Shown: one piece after another, positions 10,036 through 19,973 of the stretch
Numbering within the stretch: position 1 is the stretch's first letter
Layout: each line of letters starts with the position of its first letter
From: Podochytrium sp. JEL0797
Lineage: Eukaryota; Chytridiomycota; Chytridiomycetes; Chytridiales; Chytriomycetaceae
DNA: 26,721 nucleotides
NCBI GenBank assembly: GCA_027596195.1
Contig: JADGJG010000268.1
Location: 1 to 26,721, forward strand
Direction of reading: 5' to 3'
The notes under the pieces: model-generated
The model's database searches: none
What the model saw: the letters and a program-made list of their open reading frames with translations, nothing else
Told to the model about the DNA's origin: nothing
Made by a program: the position numbers and the translations under genes

Positions 10036-10139
10036 GTTGTGATAATTGATTTCTGGGCAATAGGTGTGCTGGTGTGATGCACCGTGAATTATGATAATCG
10101 ACTTCTGTGCAATATGTAGTCGGGTGTGATGCACCCCAA
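10036..10139. repeat. 52-bp tandem duplication
   Basis: Two adjacent units of 52 bp: GATAAT at 10041 and 10093, TGCAATA-like cores, and GGTGTGATGCACC at 10071 and 10123. Copies differ at several positions. It lies between the tRNA-derived array and the 3' end of the coiled-coil gene. Confidence 0.7.
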
Positions 10140-10206
10140 GAATTGCATGGAAACGGAAAAGGGGAAGAGTTGTCAACCACATCAGACATTTTACTTCCCA
10201 GCGTTG

Positions 10207-11791
10207 TCAAAGAAACTCTTCATCACTATCATCACTAATCTCCCACTTGGAGCTCAAAGCCGCAATAGCAGAAGCCGCTCTCTTGGCTTTCTCGAGTTCC
10301 GCATCCGCTTGCGGGGTTGCAACCTTGTCAATTCCAGCCATCACGGTTACTTTCAACACGGGTTTCTCCTGATTCCCATTCGGTGCAAACTTTGATTTCG
10401 CTTTTCCTACCGTTGCTTTTCGCAGCGCTTCTTGTGACCCGTCCACTTGTTTCGTAACGCTGTCCATCGAAGAAGGAAGGAGACCTTCCCGCTTGAGATT
10501 CGGATACTTGCTCCCAATGTGTTTGAAAATATCCCGCTTGGCTGAAAGGACGCGCTCCTTCTTGGCGGCTTCGCGTTTCTTTTCGCGGTTTTGGGATTCA
10601 ACGACTTTTTCGATCCGAATTCGAAGAAGGTCTTCGCGCATTTTCTTTTGTCGCAGGAGCTCCTCGTTTTCTCTTTCAATCACTTCTTTCCGCTTGAGCA
10701 ACTGGGTATAAGGCAGTCAGCAAAAAACAGGAATATCAATCAAAACGACGCAAACCTCTTGAGTCTCCGTCAAACATTTCCTCAACTCCGCCTCCAACTT
10801 CCCATTCTCCGCCTCCATCGCCGCCGCATGTTCCGCAAGATACGCCTTCGCCTTCTCCTGCGCCGCACTTTCCATCTCCTGAATCTTCATATCCGCCTCC
10901 CTCTGCAACTTGATCCTCGTCTCCAACAAAGCCCGTTCCATCTGCCCTTCCTTCTCTTTATGCATCCTCTCGGAATCCGCCATATCCTGCCTCACTCGGA
11001 TAATCTCAGCCTCATGCCGTGACCGCTTGCTAATCACGTCACTCAACCCCATCATTTCCTGCTGCTTCGCTTCGAGGGTCAATTCGCGATCAAGAATCGT
11101 TTGCGTGAGTTGAGAGATTTTGGATTGGTTCGAGGCTTCGCGGGCAACTCGGCGCGCGATAAAGTGCGCTTCGTCGACGGATTTGCCGGTTTCGAGGGTC
11201 GAGATTGTGGTTTGTTTTTCGAGTTTTTTGGATAGGAGGTAGCGAATGTATTCTGTCTGTATTGGATTGTTGGAATGTGGAAGTTGGATTACTCTGAATA
11301 TGTGATCAGGGTGGGATGGAGTTGTACCGTGTCTTTTTCGGTGGATTCGATTTCGTTTCTGTACCACTCGTTTTCGCCCTTGTAGTGCGCACATTTCTTT
11401 TTGTATTCAGCGAGATCCTTGTCAACCGCTTCTAATCTGGGTTGGGGGGGGGGGGGTTCAGAAACGCGTCCGTTCGTTACTTCAAAAGGCCACACCTCAC
11501 TCGCAACATCTTTTCATCCAACTCCTCCAACTTGAGTTCAAGCGAGTTTGGGTTCGGAACTTTGGGCGCTGTTCCAAGCAACTGCTTGACATACAAGTGT
11601 CCTCCGAGTCCAGCCCCGCCGGTGGATTTCTTTCCTTTCCTGGATTCGTCAAAATTGTCATCTTTGACGGGCGGATCGGGAATCGGGATCGAGTTTCCCT
11701 GTGGAGTTGCTGGGGGAGGTGCGGCAGCTGGAGGTGTGGGTTCTTTGGCTGTCTTTTTGGAGGGCGCGTGTTTGGATTTTGATTTGGCCAT
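10207..11791 (-). CDS. Coiled-coil protein, BBOF1/DUF4515-like (probable basal-body or axonemal protein)
   Basis: Predicted 466 aa from exons 11791-11496, 11436-11328, 11256-10756 and 10701-10207 on the - strand. The ATG at 11791 opens a Lys- and Pro-rich N-terminus (MAKSKSKHAPSKK) of about 70 residues. Residues about 90-340 are almost continuous heptad-like coiled coil rich in Glu, Lys, Arg and Leu (for example LEELDEKMLR and MHKEKEGQMERALLETRI), followed by a Lys/Ala tail ending in an acidic DDSDEEFL. Layout (short basic N-terminus, then a long coil with a Lys-Leu-Glu pattern) resembles BBOF1-type basal body orientation proteins. I make that call from remembered similarity, so it is tentative. 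The exon 1 donor is uncertain: GTGAGG at 11500 is the stronger consensus, but only GTGTGG at 11495 keeps the downstream coiled-coil frame. Intron 1 carries a C13 run. Divergent from RPLP2. Confidence 0.6.
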
Positions 11792-12347
11792 GTTTGCGCG
11801 TTGCGCGTGTGAGTTTGTCGGGAAAATCCTGGGAAAATCCTTGGAGCAATTAGACCTTGGATAGAGCGGATCCTTTAAATGCTTCAACGATATCGACAGA
11901 AGGGTCTCTTGCCGCCCAATTCTTGAATTCTCTTTATTTTAAGAATTAATTGAGAACGGTTAGATAAGGGTTAGAAGTGATGCATGATCGCATAAAAGCG
12001 CACAACCAGCGCACAACCACAGGGGGATTTTGGGATTTTTCGGGGGTCGCCTAGAGAAATCGGGAGCGCGGTTTCATTTTCATACTTTGTCCAGCTTCAG
12101 CTCTAAGTTCAACAGAAAGGTGCGCTCCCGTCCATCCCCACTGCCCCATGGCCGGCATCGACTAGCAACCTCACTGGATGCTTCCACCGTACGATACAGC
12201 GACGTATTGGCGCCCGTTACGATCCGTCTGATGGCTGGATGGGACATGACAGCGATGCGATGCCTTGCGCATGGCATCCCGACCGAACTCGGATACCCCA
12301 CCCCCACACAAAGGCATAGTCAACACCGCACTAAACCATCGCTACAG
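11792..12347. promoter_or_regulatory. Divergent promoter region and probable RPLP2 5'-UTR intron
   Basis: 556 bp separate two divergent start codons. The sequence from 12120 (AAAG|GTGCGC) to 12347 (GCTACAG, directly before the P2 ATG) looks like a 228-nt 5'-UTR intron. It contains CACTAAAC as a branch-site candidate and several upstream ATGs that splicing would remove. Ribosomal protein genes often carry such leader introns; this one is inferred. Confidence 0.45.
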
Positions 12348-12683
12348 ATGAAGTACGTCGCTGCCTACCTTTTGGCCACCGTTGGAGGAAACGCCACCCC
12401 CGCCGCCGCCGACATTGAGAAGATCCTCGTGTCTGTCGGAATCGAAGTCGACGCTGCCCGTGTCGCGTCGCTCATTGCCGAGCTCGACGGAAAGGACATC
12501 AACGAGGTCCTCGCTGCCGGTGCCGCGAAGATGTCTGCCATGCCCGCCGGTGGTGCTGCCCCGTCTGGCGCCGTTGCCGCTGCCGGAGGTGCTGCCGCCG
12601 CTGCCCCCGCCGAGGCCACCAAGGAGAAGGAGGAGGAGAAGGAGGAGTCTGACGACGACATGGGATTCGGTCTCTTCGACTAA
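12348..12683 (+). CDS. RPLP2: 60S acidic ribosomal protein P2
   Basis: Single coding exon, 111 aa. P2 forms P1-P2 dimers on the lateral stalk of the large ribosomal subunit and contacts translation factors. Evidence: the N-terminus [15 protein letters not shown] and the helical dimerisation domain up to about residue 65 ([24 protein letters not shown]) match P2, not P1 or P0. An Ala/Gly-rich hinge (about 66-92) and a Glu/Lys segment follow, and the protein ends in the invariant stalk tail [11 protein letters not shown]. The ATG is fixed by the conserved MKYVA start and sits immediately after a splice-acceptor-like CTACAG, consistent with a leader intron. Codons are strongly C-ending, as expected for a highly expressed gene. 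AATAAA lies 34 bp after the stop. Confidence 0.97.
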   Translation: MKYVAAYLLATVGGNATPAAADIEKILVSVGIEVDAARVASLIAELDGKDINEVLAAGAAKMSAMPAGGAAPSGAVAAAGGAAAAAPAEATKEKEEEKEESDDDMGFGLFD

Positions 12684-12716
12684 ACTCACAGAGTGTCCTG
12701 TCTCAGGTCGCTGCTC

Positions 12717-12722
12717 AATAAA
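12717..12722 (+). terminator. AATAAA polyadenylation signal of RPLP2
   Basis: Canonical hexamer 34 bp after the P2 stop codon. Confidence 0.65.
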
Positions 12723-13180
12723 CGCGTTGCTTCGTTTACTCTATTACTCTGTGTTTGAGAATACTTTACTTGTTGGATTGTGCACTTGCTCACAGATTTC
12801 TTGGCGAAATCGGACGTGCGAATTTAACTGTGTTTTTTGTCACCAAGTACTACCATCGCGGGTGAAGGAACTCATGAAAGGGTGCCAATTATGAAATGGT
12901 GGGGATTCGGGGTGATTCTCGCAAGCTCGCGGAGCTATGCTCCGTCCATGCAGACTTGTTGGGATTCACACTTTCACAGGGTACACGCCAATCCAGATTG
13001 GTGCACTTTCCGTCTGAGCAGTTACACTTGGGAACAAAGAGGGCAGAGTGAGGAGGGTTAATAACTTATTTCGTGACATAAGGACTTATTCGCGCATTTG
13101 TGAAATCTGAAAAGAGTCAAAATCTAGCCGCAGGGAGGCAAGAATATTCCAGCTTCATAGAAACCGAGAAAAGGCAATCG

Positions 13181-13186
13181 TTTATT
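13181..13186 (-). terminator. AATAAA polyadenylation signal of eIF1A
   Basis: TTTATT on the + strand reads as AATAAA on the - strand, about 34 bp past the eIF1A stop codon. Confidence 0.6.
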
Positions 13187-13219
13187 ATGCGAACTGAAAA
13201 CACAACACAATCCGCGAAT

Positions 13220-13852
13220 TTAGATCTGAAAAACGGCAAGAAAGAAGAATCAGCGACCGAAACCTCAAAAGATTGCAAAGCGACAAAGACCCGTACCTCA
13301 TCAATATCAAACTCGACATCCACATCATCATCCGATTCACCTCCAGCCACATCCTCGTTCACCTTCAACGAGTCCGGCAACTCCCCATACGTTTTCAGCA
13401 TGCGTGCCTCGTCCGGGGTGTATTTGAGAATAATATCGGCCTTCGAGTCCTGGTAGTCTCGGAGAGAGAGGAGCACGAGGTCTCCAGCAGCGATCCAGAC
13501 CTTCTTGCGGAAGGCGCCGCGAATGTGACCCAACCGTTTTTCGCCGTCCATGCATTGTGCCTAGATGCCGAAATACCAGGTGAGCACAAACAAATCCCTC
13601 ACGAATCGAAACGAGGCACAGGAAGAAAGCCAGTCAACGACGGAATGTTACCTCGATCCATCCGTTTCCGAGCATCTTGGTCACTGAAGCGTACTCCTGC
13701 CCTTCCTCCTTGAAGACAAGCTCACGTTTGTCGAGCTCACTCTCGTTCTTGCCCCTGTTGCAGATGTCAAAAACGGGGATTGTTTCTCACAAGGGAGAGG
13801 GGGTTACTCACTTCTTTCTGTTCTTGCCTCCTTTGCCCTTTTTGTTTGCCAT
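13220..13852 (-). CDS. EIF1AX: Translation initiation factor eIF1A
   Basis: Predicted 137 aa (human is about 144). eIF1A binds the 40S A site and promotes scanning and start-codon selection. Exons on the - strand: 13852-13812, 13754-13652, 13560-13297 and 13225-13220. The N-terminal tail is basic ([17 protein letters not shown]). The OB-fold follows, with [28 protein letters not shown] and [16 protein letters not shown], then the helical part ([26 protein letters not shown]). The acidic C-terminal tail ends DVEFDIDEI. The last exon codes only for Ile plus the stop codon; I place it because the acceptor TTTTTCAG precedes ATCTAA and restores the family's characteristic D-I-D-x-I ending. Without that splice the frame would run on into an unrelated tail. 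Divergent from the small gene at 14000. Confidence 0.96.
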
Positions 13853-13957
13853 CTAATACGGAAGTGGTCAGTATGGGTGGGGTGGGTGACGGTCTGGGCA
13901 ACCCCCGTTTCACAACGGCAATCGACTTGCCCACCTTTTGGTTCGGAAGAAAAAAAA

Positions 13958-13995
13958 ACAAGGCCTCACATTCCGGACAAGGCCTCACATTCCGG
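13958..13995. repeat. 19-bp perfect tandem duplication in a 5' leader
   Basis: Two adjacent identical copies of ACAAGGCCTCACATTCCGG (13958-13976 and 13977-13995). The second ends four bases before the ATG of the following small gene, so the duplication lies in its 5' UTR or core promoter. Confidence 0.85.
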
Positions 13996-13999
13996 AACA

Positions 14000-14272
14000 A
14001 TGACCAAACGAAAGGACTCTCCCACCACCTCCGAATCGATCCAACCAACCCCCTTACCCACCCCCAAAGAGTCCCTCACAGCCCGCATCGAAATCCCCTC
14101 TAGTTCCCCCGTTTCCTTCTCCGTGGATCCCCTGCCAAACGAACCTCTGTCGGAATCGATTGCAAGGCTGTACAAGTGCATCAATGATGAATTGACCAAT
14201 GTTCTGGTGGCAAAGAATGCGGCGGCTGCGGTGTTGGTGGATCAGGAGCTTGAGGAGCCGGATTCGGATTGA
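14000..14272 (+). CDS. Small 90-aa protein, possibly GON7-like KEOPS subunit
   Basis: Single-exon ORF of 90 aa beginning MTKRKDSPTTSES. It has a Pro/Ser/Thr-rich N-terminal third, a short beta-like stretch (RIEIPSSSPVSFSVDPLP), a helical stretch (LSESIARLYKCINDELTNVL), and an acidic C-terminus (QELEEPDSD). The pattern of extended segment, helix with I-N-x-E-L-T, and acidic tail recalls small GON7 subunits of the EKC/KEOPS tRNA-modification complex, but the family diverges so strongly that this is only a suggestion. Support for it being a real gene: it fits the alternating gene layout, lies 147 bp from the divergent eIF1A start and 170 bp from the convergent INTS2 stop. No transmembrane segment or signal peptide is seen. 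Confidence 0.5.
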   Translation: MTKRKDSPTTSESIQPTPLPTPKESLTARIEIPSSSPVSFSVDPLPNEPLSESIARLYKCINDELTNVLVAKNAAAAVLVDQELEEPDSD

Positions 14273-14442
14273 TTCCCTTGGTCAAAATGCAACCTGTTCA
14301 GGAGACTTGTTTCTCAAATACATCCAATACCATTCGAATATGTGTTGGTTCAATTATGTGCTATTTCTGAGTTTTTTGGTCTTGTTTTGACGGCGATCCA
14401 TTCAACTTGAGCTCCTCCCTCTGTCAACATCATCCTCCTCCT

Positions 14443-17400
14443 TCACTTTATCCGCTGTGTGATCTTATTGAACCGCTCCGGATCCTTCTTGACGTTCAAA
14501 ATGCGCCACCGAACGTGATCCATCGCCTTCATGAACTCGACGTTATTCTGCCTCGGATGTCCCAACGCTAAAACGCAAAGACGCGAATCAGAACTTTGAA
14601 ACACACACCCACACCCATACAAACACAAACTCAACTCGAAGTAAACCCTTCGACTTTGTCCACCAACGCCGGAAACGCCTCCACAACCCCCCCTAAACAC
14701 GCAAACACTTTCAAAAGTCCAACCTGCACGTCCCCTTCCTGATCCGCACCCACCACACTCGTGTCACTGATTTGGTTACTCAACGCCACGATTTTCGGAA
14801 GCACCGTGTTCACGAGGAGCGTGAAACTCGCGGGGATGGGGTACTTTTTGAAAAGGGCCGTGGCGAGTTGGATGGCAAAGGTTTGGTGGGTGGGGGTGGG
14901 TTGGTGGATGAGTTCGGGGAGGAATTCGAAGCAGACGTCTAATTTTGGATCGGGCGGTGGTGGGGTTGAGTCAACGATTTTAGAAAGGGGGGGAGGCGGT
15001 GCTTACGCATTGACGGGATGTTTTCGACAACGACGGGAATCAACGCGTCGCTCTTGTATCCTTGGAAATGGAGGAGCTTCATGGTCTTTTTGGACCCCAC
15101 GAACCGCTCGTGGAGGAATGAACATGCAATCTTGTTAATTTGCAGCTCTAATTTTACGCATTTTTGCGGGAAAAAAAGATGGAGTCGGTAAATGGGAGAA
15201 TAGTTCGCGAATTGGGGAGAACAAAAAAAGCGAACCCGTCTCGGAAGGATTTTCTTCAGGAGTCTTGCACAACTCCAACAAGGCTTGCAAAACCGCTGAT
15301 TCTTGTAAATCCAAGAGCGCGTGCAAATGAGACTCCTTGAGTGTCGAAGTCTGTATCCAAACAAAAATAAGCTTCAGTGGAGAGCAAAAGTAAGACTCTT
15401 GCTGGACACAAACCTTGTCCGGTAAGATTTCCATTTGATACGCGTGCGTGTAGTAGTGTCTCGAGAAGGTTAAATAGCAGTCCAAGATCTGAAGAATATG
15501 TGTTGGTTTAGGCCCAAAACGAAGAATGAATCCACCCGAACCTGCAAAAACACGCTGAATGCGCGAGGAATCCGAAACACGCGTTCATCCACGCGAAACA
15601 TGAGCAACGGATTTTGCATCAATTCAATGTTGGAAACGGATCTACACCCGCGGAAAGCCGTCAGAAAAAAACATGGATTCGGGGACACGGGGGGGGGGGT
15701 TTTACCCTTTCAGCATCCACGCATTGATCGTCTTGACCCACAACTCACGCGGAGATACCGAATTGAGACACTGGAACAGCTTATTGAACAAGGTGTGAAT
15801 GCGATCGTTGGTCCTAGCAAAAAAAAACTGCGTGAGTTTTTTTTTGGAACCCAACACACAAATAAAAATCCAACTTTACCCTGAAACCAACACGGCCGGA
15901 AAGAAATTGTTGACAATCACATCCATGGACGGCAACAACTGCGTTGGATCCAATGCGCACAAGTACTCAAGGCCTGGATTTCACACGAAATCCGAGTTTA
16001 CCCAAAGCCCCCACAAAACACACAATCAAACTCACAAGCAACAGCGACCGCAGAATCCTTCCAACACTCCCTCAACACCTTCGCGACCGTCGATTCCTTG
16101 ACACGGAATAAAGATACGGGAGCCGTGCCCCGAAACGACGGTTTGAGGTAATCGTACAAAATACGCGTGCGGTATTCGAGTGGAACCAATTCACCTCTGC
16201 CGAAAACATAGTGAATATGGGACTTGCTGCCAGTGAGAGAGAAATGCAAAGCCAAAAAAAAACCACTCAACTCATCCAACATATTCTCGGCATGCAAGAA
16301 ACTCGACGGCATCACGACATGCGGGTATTGAGACCCAACCATGCTCGCGATGTACGGGTAAAACAAGCGGAACGCTTCTCTGTTTTCGGGCCGTTCCATA
16401 TGCAGCAAGATGCGGTTGAAGGGCAGAAGGTCCGTTACGAACGCGGGGTATTCTGTGTGCCAACATGAGTTTCAAGTCGTCACTTAAATTAGAGGGTTCG
16501 CTTTTACCCGTGCAGTTTGGATTCGATTCAATAGCACCTATCGCATGCCCCGACTCGGACCGACTTTCGAAATACCGTTCGTTAAAGTACAACACTTGAA
16601 ACACCAGCACAACATGATACGGCTCAATCTCCACCGCGCGTCCAAAGTAGCTTGCGACTTCGATATCCGAGATGCGTGAAAACACAGATGAAGCGAGAAC
16701 CCTGTTGCCAAATCAGTCAGTTTTCACGTCACAGGGAGGGGAATCAAACTCAACGAATCGACATAGAGCTTGATCAAGTCGGGAAACTGTGTGTGATAAG
16801 GAGGTTTCGAGAACCGAATCGATTCGAGGATCCATCCTTTGATGTCGATTCGGGCCGTTTGGAAAATTCCCGCTTTGAGGAGTTCGTGGACGACGACAAT
16901 GTCTTGAGAGTTGGTGTTTGGGTCGGTTGTCTAATTGGGGGTTTAGTGGGATGCAGGGGTATGCGGATTCAAAAACACCAACCTTGTCAGACTTTATACG
17001 CAACGACAAGGACCGACGCGCGATATCCGTCTCATTCAACACGCGATCCGTAAAAATGGTTCTTAGTTTCGAAAGCCCTTCTGGAGCTGTTTTGATTGGC
17101 GGATCCATCATTTTCAGCAAACCCGCACAAGCCACCACAAAAAAACTCAACTCATGTTCACGTGAACGTTCAAAACAGACCGAATCAAATTCACAACCTC
17201 AATCAATTGATGCGTGTGACAAAACACGCCCGTCATGAGTGTGAATTCGGAATGGTCCGATTGCGTGACATGGATTAAGGCTTGCGTGAACTTTTCCTGG
17301 AACCGAGAGTTTCAGACAAAGAGGATAAAAATCTGGCATGTACATCATACCATTGAAGCTGCAATCAATTGATCCGCGCCTACGATCAACGCGCAGAGTG

Positions 17401-18268
17401 TCAATTGGATCCATCGCTCACTCACTCCCGCAGATTTCAAAATCGTGTCCAACAACACGTGGGACTCTTGTACAGTCAGTTTGAGCTTAAAGTACCCCAC
17501 AAAAGCAGCCGCGAGACGCATGTGGATGCATTGTTCTGAAACGGAGACCTTTGAGGCAATCGAAAAGTAAACGGAGTCAGGGAAGCGCGTAGATATGCCA
17601 TTCAAAGGGCCCTCACTGGTATCGCGAACAGATCAAACAGAGTGCTCTTTGCGGTGTTCAGTTGATCCAACAAGGCCACGTTCTTGGACGATTTGCTGAA
17701 ATACGTTGATTCCGCCGATAACAGCGCGTTCAGAACGTGAAACTAACAGCCAAACACGGAATGAATCAGAAATGACACAGATGGAGTTCATTGAATGTTA
17801 CTTGATCATTCTGCAGCTTCGAAACATGCAACACGACGTGAATCAACAGTTGGCGTTCGAGCAACCAATGGCGAATTGACAGTCTCCATTCGGGATGCTT
17901 GTCTACTAGGAGAATCAATAGGGCAGAAACAAGGTCTTTTGAATCGGGATGCAGCGTGTCGAACTGAATCAGGGATTCGAGGATCTGGCGAGGAAACGAG
18001 TACCGTGTGATGAGATGCCCAATTGGCTCCTATAAGCATCCAAAAGCAATAGATCACCTCATTCAGTAGTGAAAACTCGTTGCGCAACAGATCTCCAATC
18101 TTCACAGCACATTCTTCCACCGACTCTGCGAGGAGCAGATTCGAGAGGTATTCCTGGGCAAGTGATTAGCACAGTTCATCTTGTACTCAATCGACATACA
18201 AGCACAATCCGACCCCATTCGTGTTCTGGCGCAGTCGAGCACCGAGTCAGAACCGTTTCCAAAACCAT
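14443..18268 (-). CDS. INTS2: Integrator complex subunit 2
   Basis: About 952 aa from some 18 exons. Integrator cleaves nascent snRNA and other Pol II transcripts. Predicted exons, 5' to 3' on the - strand: 18268-18200, 18153-18058, 18029-17802, 17742-17617, 17548-17351, 17296-17198, 17150-16983, 16930-16728, 16701-16508, 16452-16036, 15973-15880, 15813-15706, 15641-15542, 15488-15414, 15350-15236, 15147-15007, 14938-14636 and 14567-14443. Diagnostic stretches resembling animal INTS2 are LSKLRTIFTDRVLNE, IDIKGWILESI, SQYPHVVMPSS, VSPRELWVKTINAW, MKLLHFQGY, IPSMHVCFEFLPELI and QTFAIQLATALF. Human INTS2 is about 1200 aa; the first quarter has no counterpart here, so either the gene is truncated or the true start is missed. 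Two introns are ambiguous: 18030-18057 (28 nt; or a 73-nt version ending at 17985) and 16702-16727 (26 nt). Confidence 0.88.
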
Positions 18269-18295
18269 TCTTTTTTTCAGCACCAACCACGAGAA

Positions 18296-19973
18296 ATGGC
18301 CGAACCCTCTGTAAAGGAACAAATCGCTCGTCTTCAATGTATTCACCCTCTTGTTTCCTTTCTTACCATATTCACTGCTCATAATGTATTCCCACAGCCG
18401 CCATCAGCCAAAAGAAGGCCCTCGCCTCTTCTTCACACCCTGCACCACCACGAAACCCTCCCCAATACCCCACTTACCCCGCATACCTTTCATACTCCTC
18501 ATACCCCGCACGACCACCTCCGCAAAAGTTTCGCAACAAATCGCTCGTCGTGACGAACACGGAACCAAAACATGTCAAACCCGGCGAATCGATCCCGCCC
18601 ATTGCCGCAGCACCCGTCCAACCTGTGGAAACCAAACCGGAATTGCCCAAGTTTATCACGAAAGGAAATAAGTTGATTCGAGCGGGTGTCGGTGCGTGTG
18701 CTATTCTGTTTCAAATCCAAGTGGGTATCCTAAATTCAAAACAACGCGCAGTCGTCAAGAAGGTTCCCGATATCAACGAATCGTACACTGTGTTCAAGTA
18801 AGTGTTTCCCCTGCTTGCGCTTTCAGGAAGAACCCAAAAAGTCGCTGACGCGATGCCGCGTGTTTTGCAGAGGCGGAATCACCAAAGTGTTCAACAAACC
18901 CGCGAAACCCGTCGTCAGAAAGAGTCCACGTACGAATTGGCTGCTTATATGAATACAGAATTTCATATTGATTTGTTTTTTGATGCAGACGGAAAGCGCC
19001 AGGTCGTCATCAACGGAATCGAATTCAAACTCGACCCGAGCCGTCGCAAACTCGTTCGCGTTCAAGGTAAAATCCCGCCCCCCACGTTTTCCTTCTTCCC
19101 TCCACTCACACCCACCACCCAACAACAGCCAACACCCCCTCCACAAACACAACCCCCAAACGCATCACCATCAACTCCAAAACCTTTATCCGCTCCAAAG
19201 CGGGCAACCTCATCCCCTCCAAACGCCACCCCCACCACCCCAAAACCGACCCGTCCAAAACCCACTGCAAACACTACCAAACCGGACGCTGCCAACTCGC
19301 TCACAAATGCCCTTACCTCCACGACCCCTTACACCGCCTCATCTGCCGTAAACACATGACTCCCGTTGGATGCGAGAAGGGGGCGACGTGCAAATTGAGT
19401 CATGTGCCGACTGTACATAATACCCCTGTTTGTGTGCATTTTATGACGGCGAAAGGATGCACGCACGCGGATTGCAAGTACGTTCACGTCAAACCCACAT
19501 GCATCCCCACTGCGGAAGTATGCGTCCCCTTCGCAAGAAGAGGATACTGCGACGCCGTGGATTGTAAAGAACGACACGTATGGTTATGTCCCGACGCGGA
19601 TGCCGGACGACCGTGTTCGAAGGGTGACAAGTGTCGGTTGGCGCCGTGTTCGTTGGAGAGGAAAGGGATGGATGTGAGTCGGTTTAAGCGCAAGGTGGTG
19701 CAGCCTGATGTGGTGCAGGAGGAGGATGTGGGGGTGGAGGTGGCGAAGGTGGATTGTAACGGGTTGCAGCCGCAGGAGTTGGAGGAGGTGGGTGGGTATG
19801 TGTCGATTGAGGGGGACGAGGAGGATTCGTCTGAGGCGGAGAGTGAGCAGGAGGATGATGAGATGGAAGAGGGCGAGGAGGAGGAGGGGAAGGAGGAGGC
19901 GGGAAGCGAGTTTAGAATCGGGAATGATGTGATTGATTTGGATTGGGGTGACGACGCGGAGGGTTGGATGTGA
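18296..19973 (+). CDS. ZC3H3: ZC3H3/Red5-type protein with five CCCH zinc fingers
   Basis: Predicted 454 aa; exons 18296-18338, 18398-18691, 18752-18797, 18871-18929, 18989-19066 and 19129-19973. Homologues act in nuclear mRNA 3'-end processing, export and exosome-linked RNA decay. The N-terminus is a short helix (MAEPSVKEQIARLQ) and a Pro/Tyr-rich stretch. It is followed by repeated short motifs of the G-x-x-[LF]-x-x-x-x-x-x-[KR]-K-L-[VI]-R type (for example GNKLIRAG and DPSRRKLVRVQ) that precede the fingers in this family. Five tandem CCCH fingers run from HCKHYQTGRCQLAHKCPYLH through CKLSH, CVHFMTAKGCTHADCKYVH and CVPFARRGYCDAVDCKERH to LCPDADAGRPC. In the last finger the expected His is replaced by a Pro-Cys context (RLAPCS). 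A long acidic tail ends WGDDAEGWM. It starts 27 bp from the divergent INTS2 ATG. Confidence 0.88.

Larger units (their letters stand above)
12684..13219. other. Convergent intergenic region RPLP2/eIF1A
   Basis: Shared 3' region of two converging genes. AATAAA at 12717-12722 serves RPLP2 and TTTATT at 13181-13186 reads as AATAAA for eIF1A. A small perfect hairpin (CGGAGC-TAT-GCTCCG, 12930-12944) lies between. No gene is recognised. Confidence 0.5.

Noticed and set aside
9354..10139. CRISPR-like or transposon array
   Set aside because: Units are about 160 bp, degenerate and without short constant repeats and unique spacers; no transposase or terminal inverted repeats were seen.
12930..12944. 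Hairpin between RPLP2 and eIF1A as a transcription terminator
   Set aside because: Intrinsic hairpin terminators are not used by Pol II; six-bp stems occur by chance, and no U run follows.
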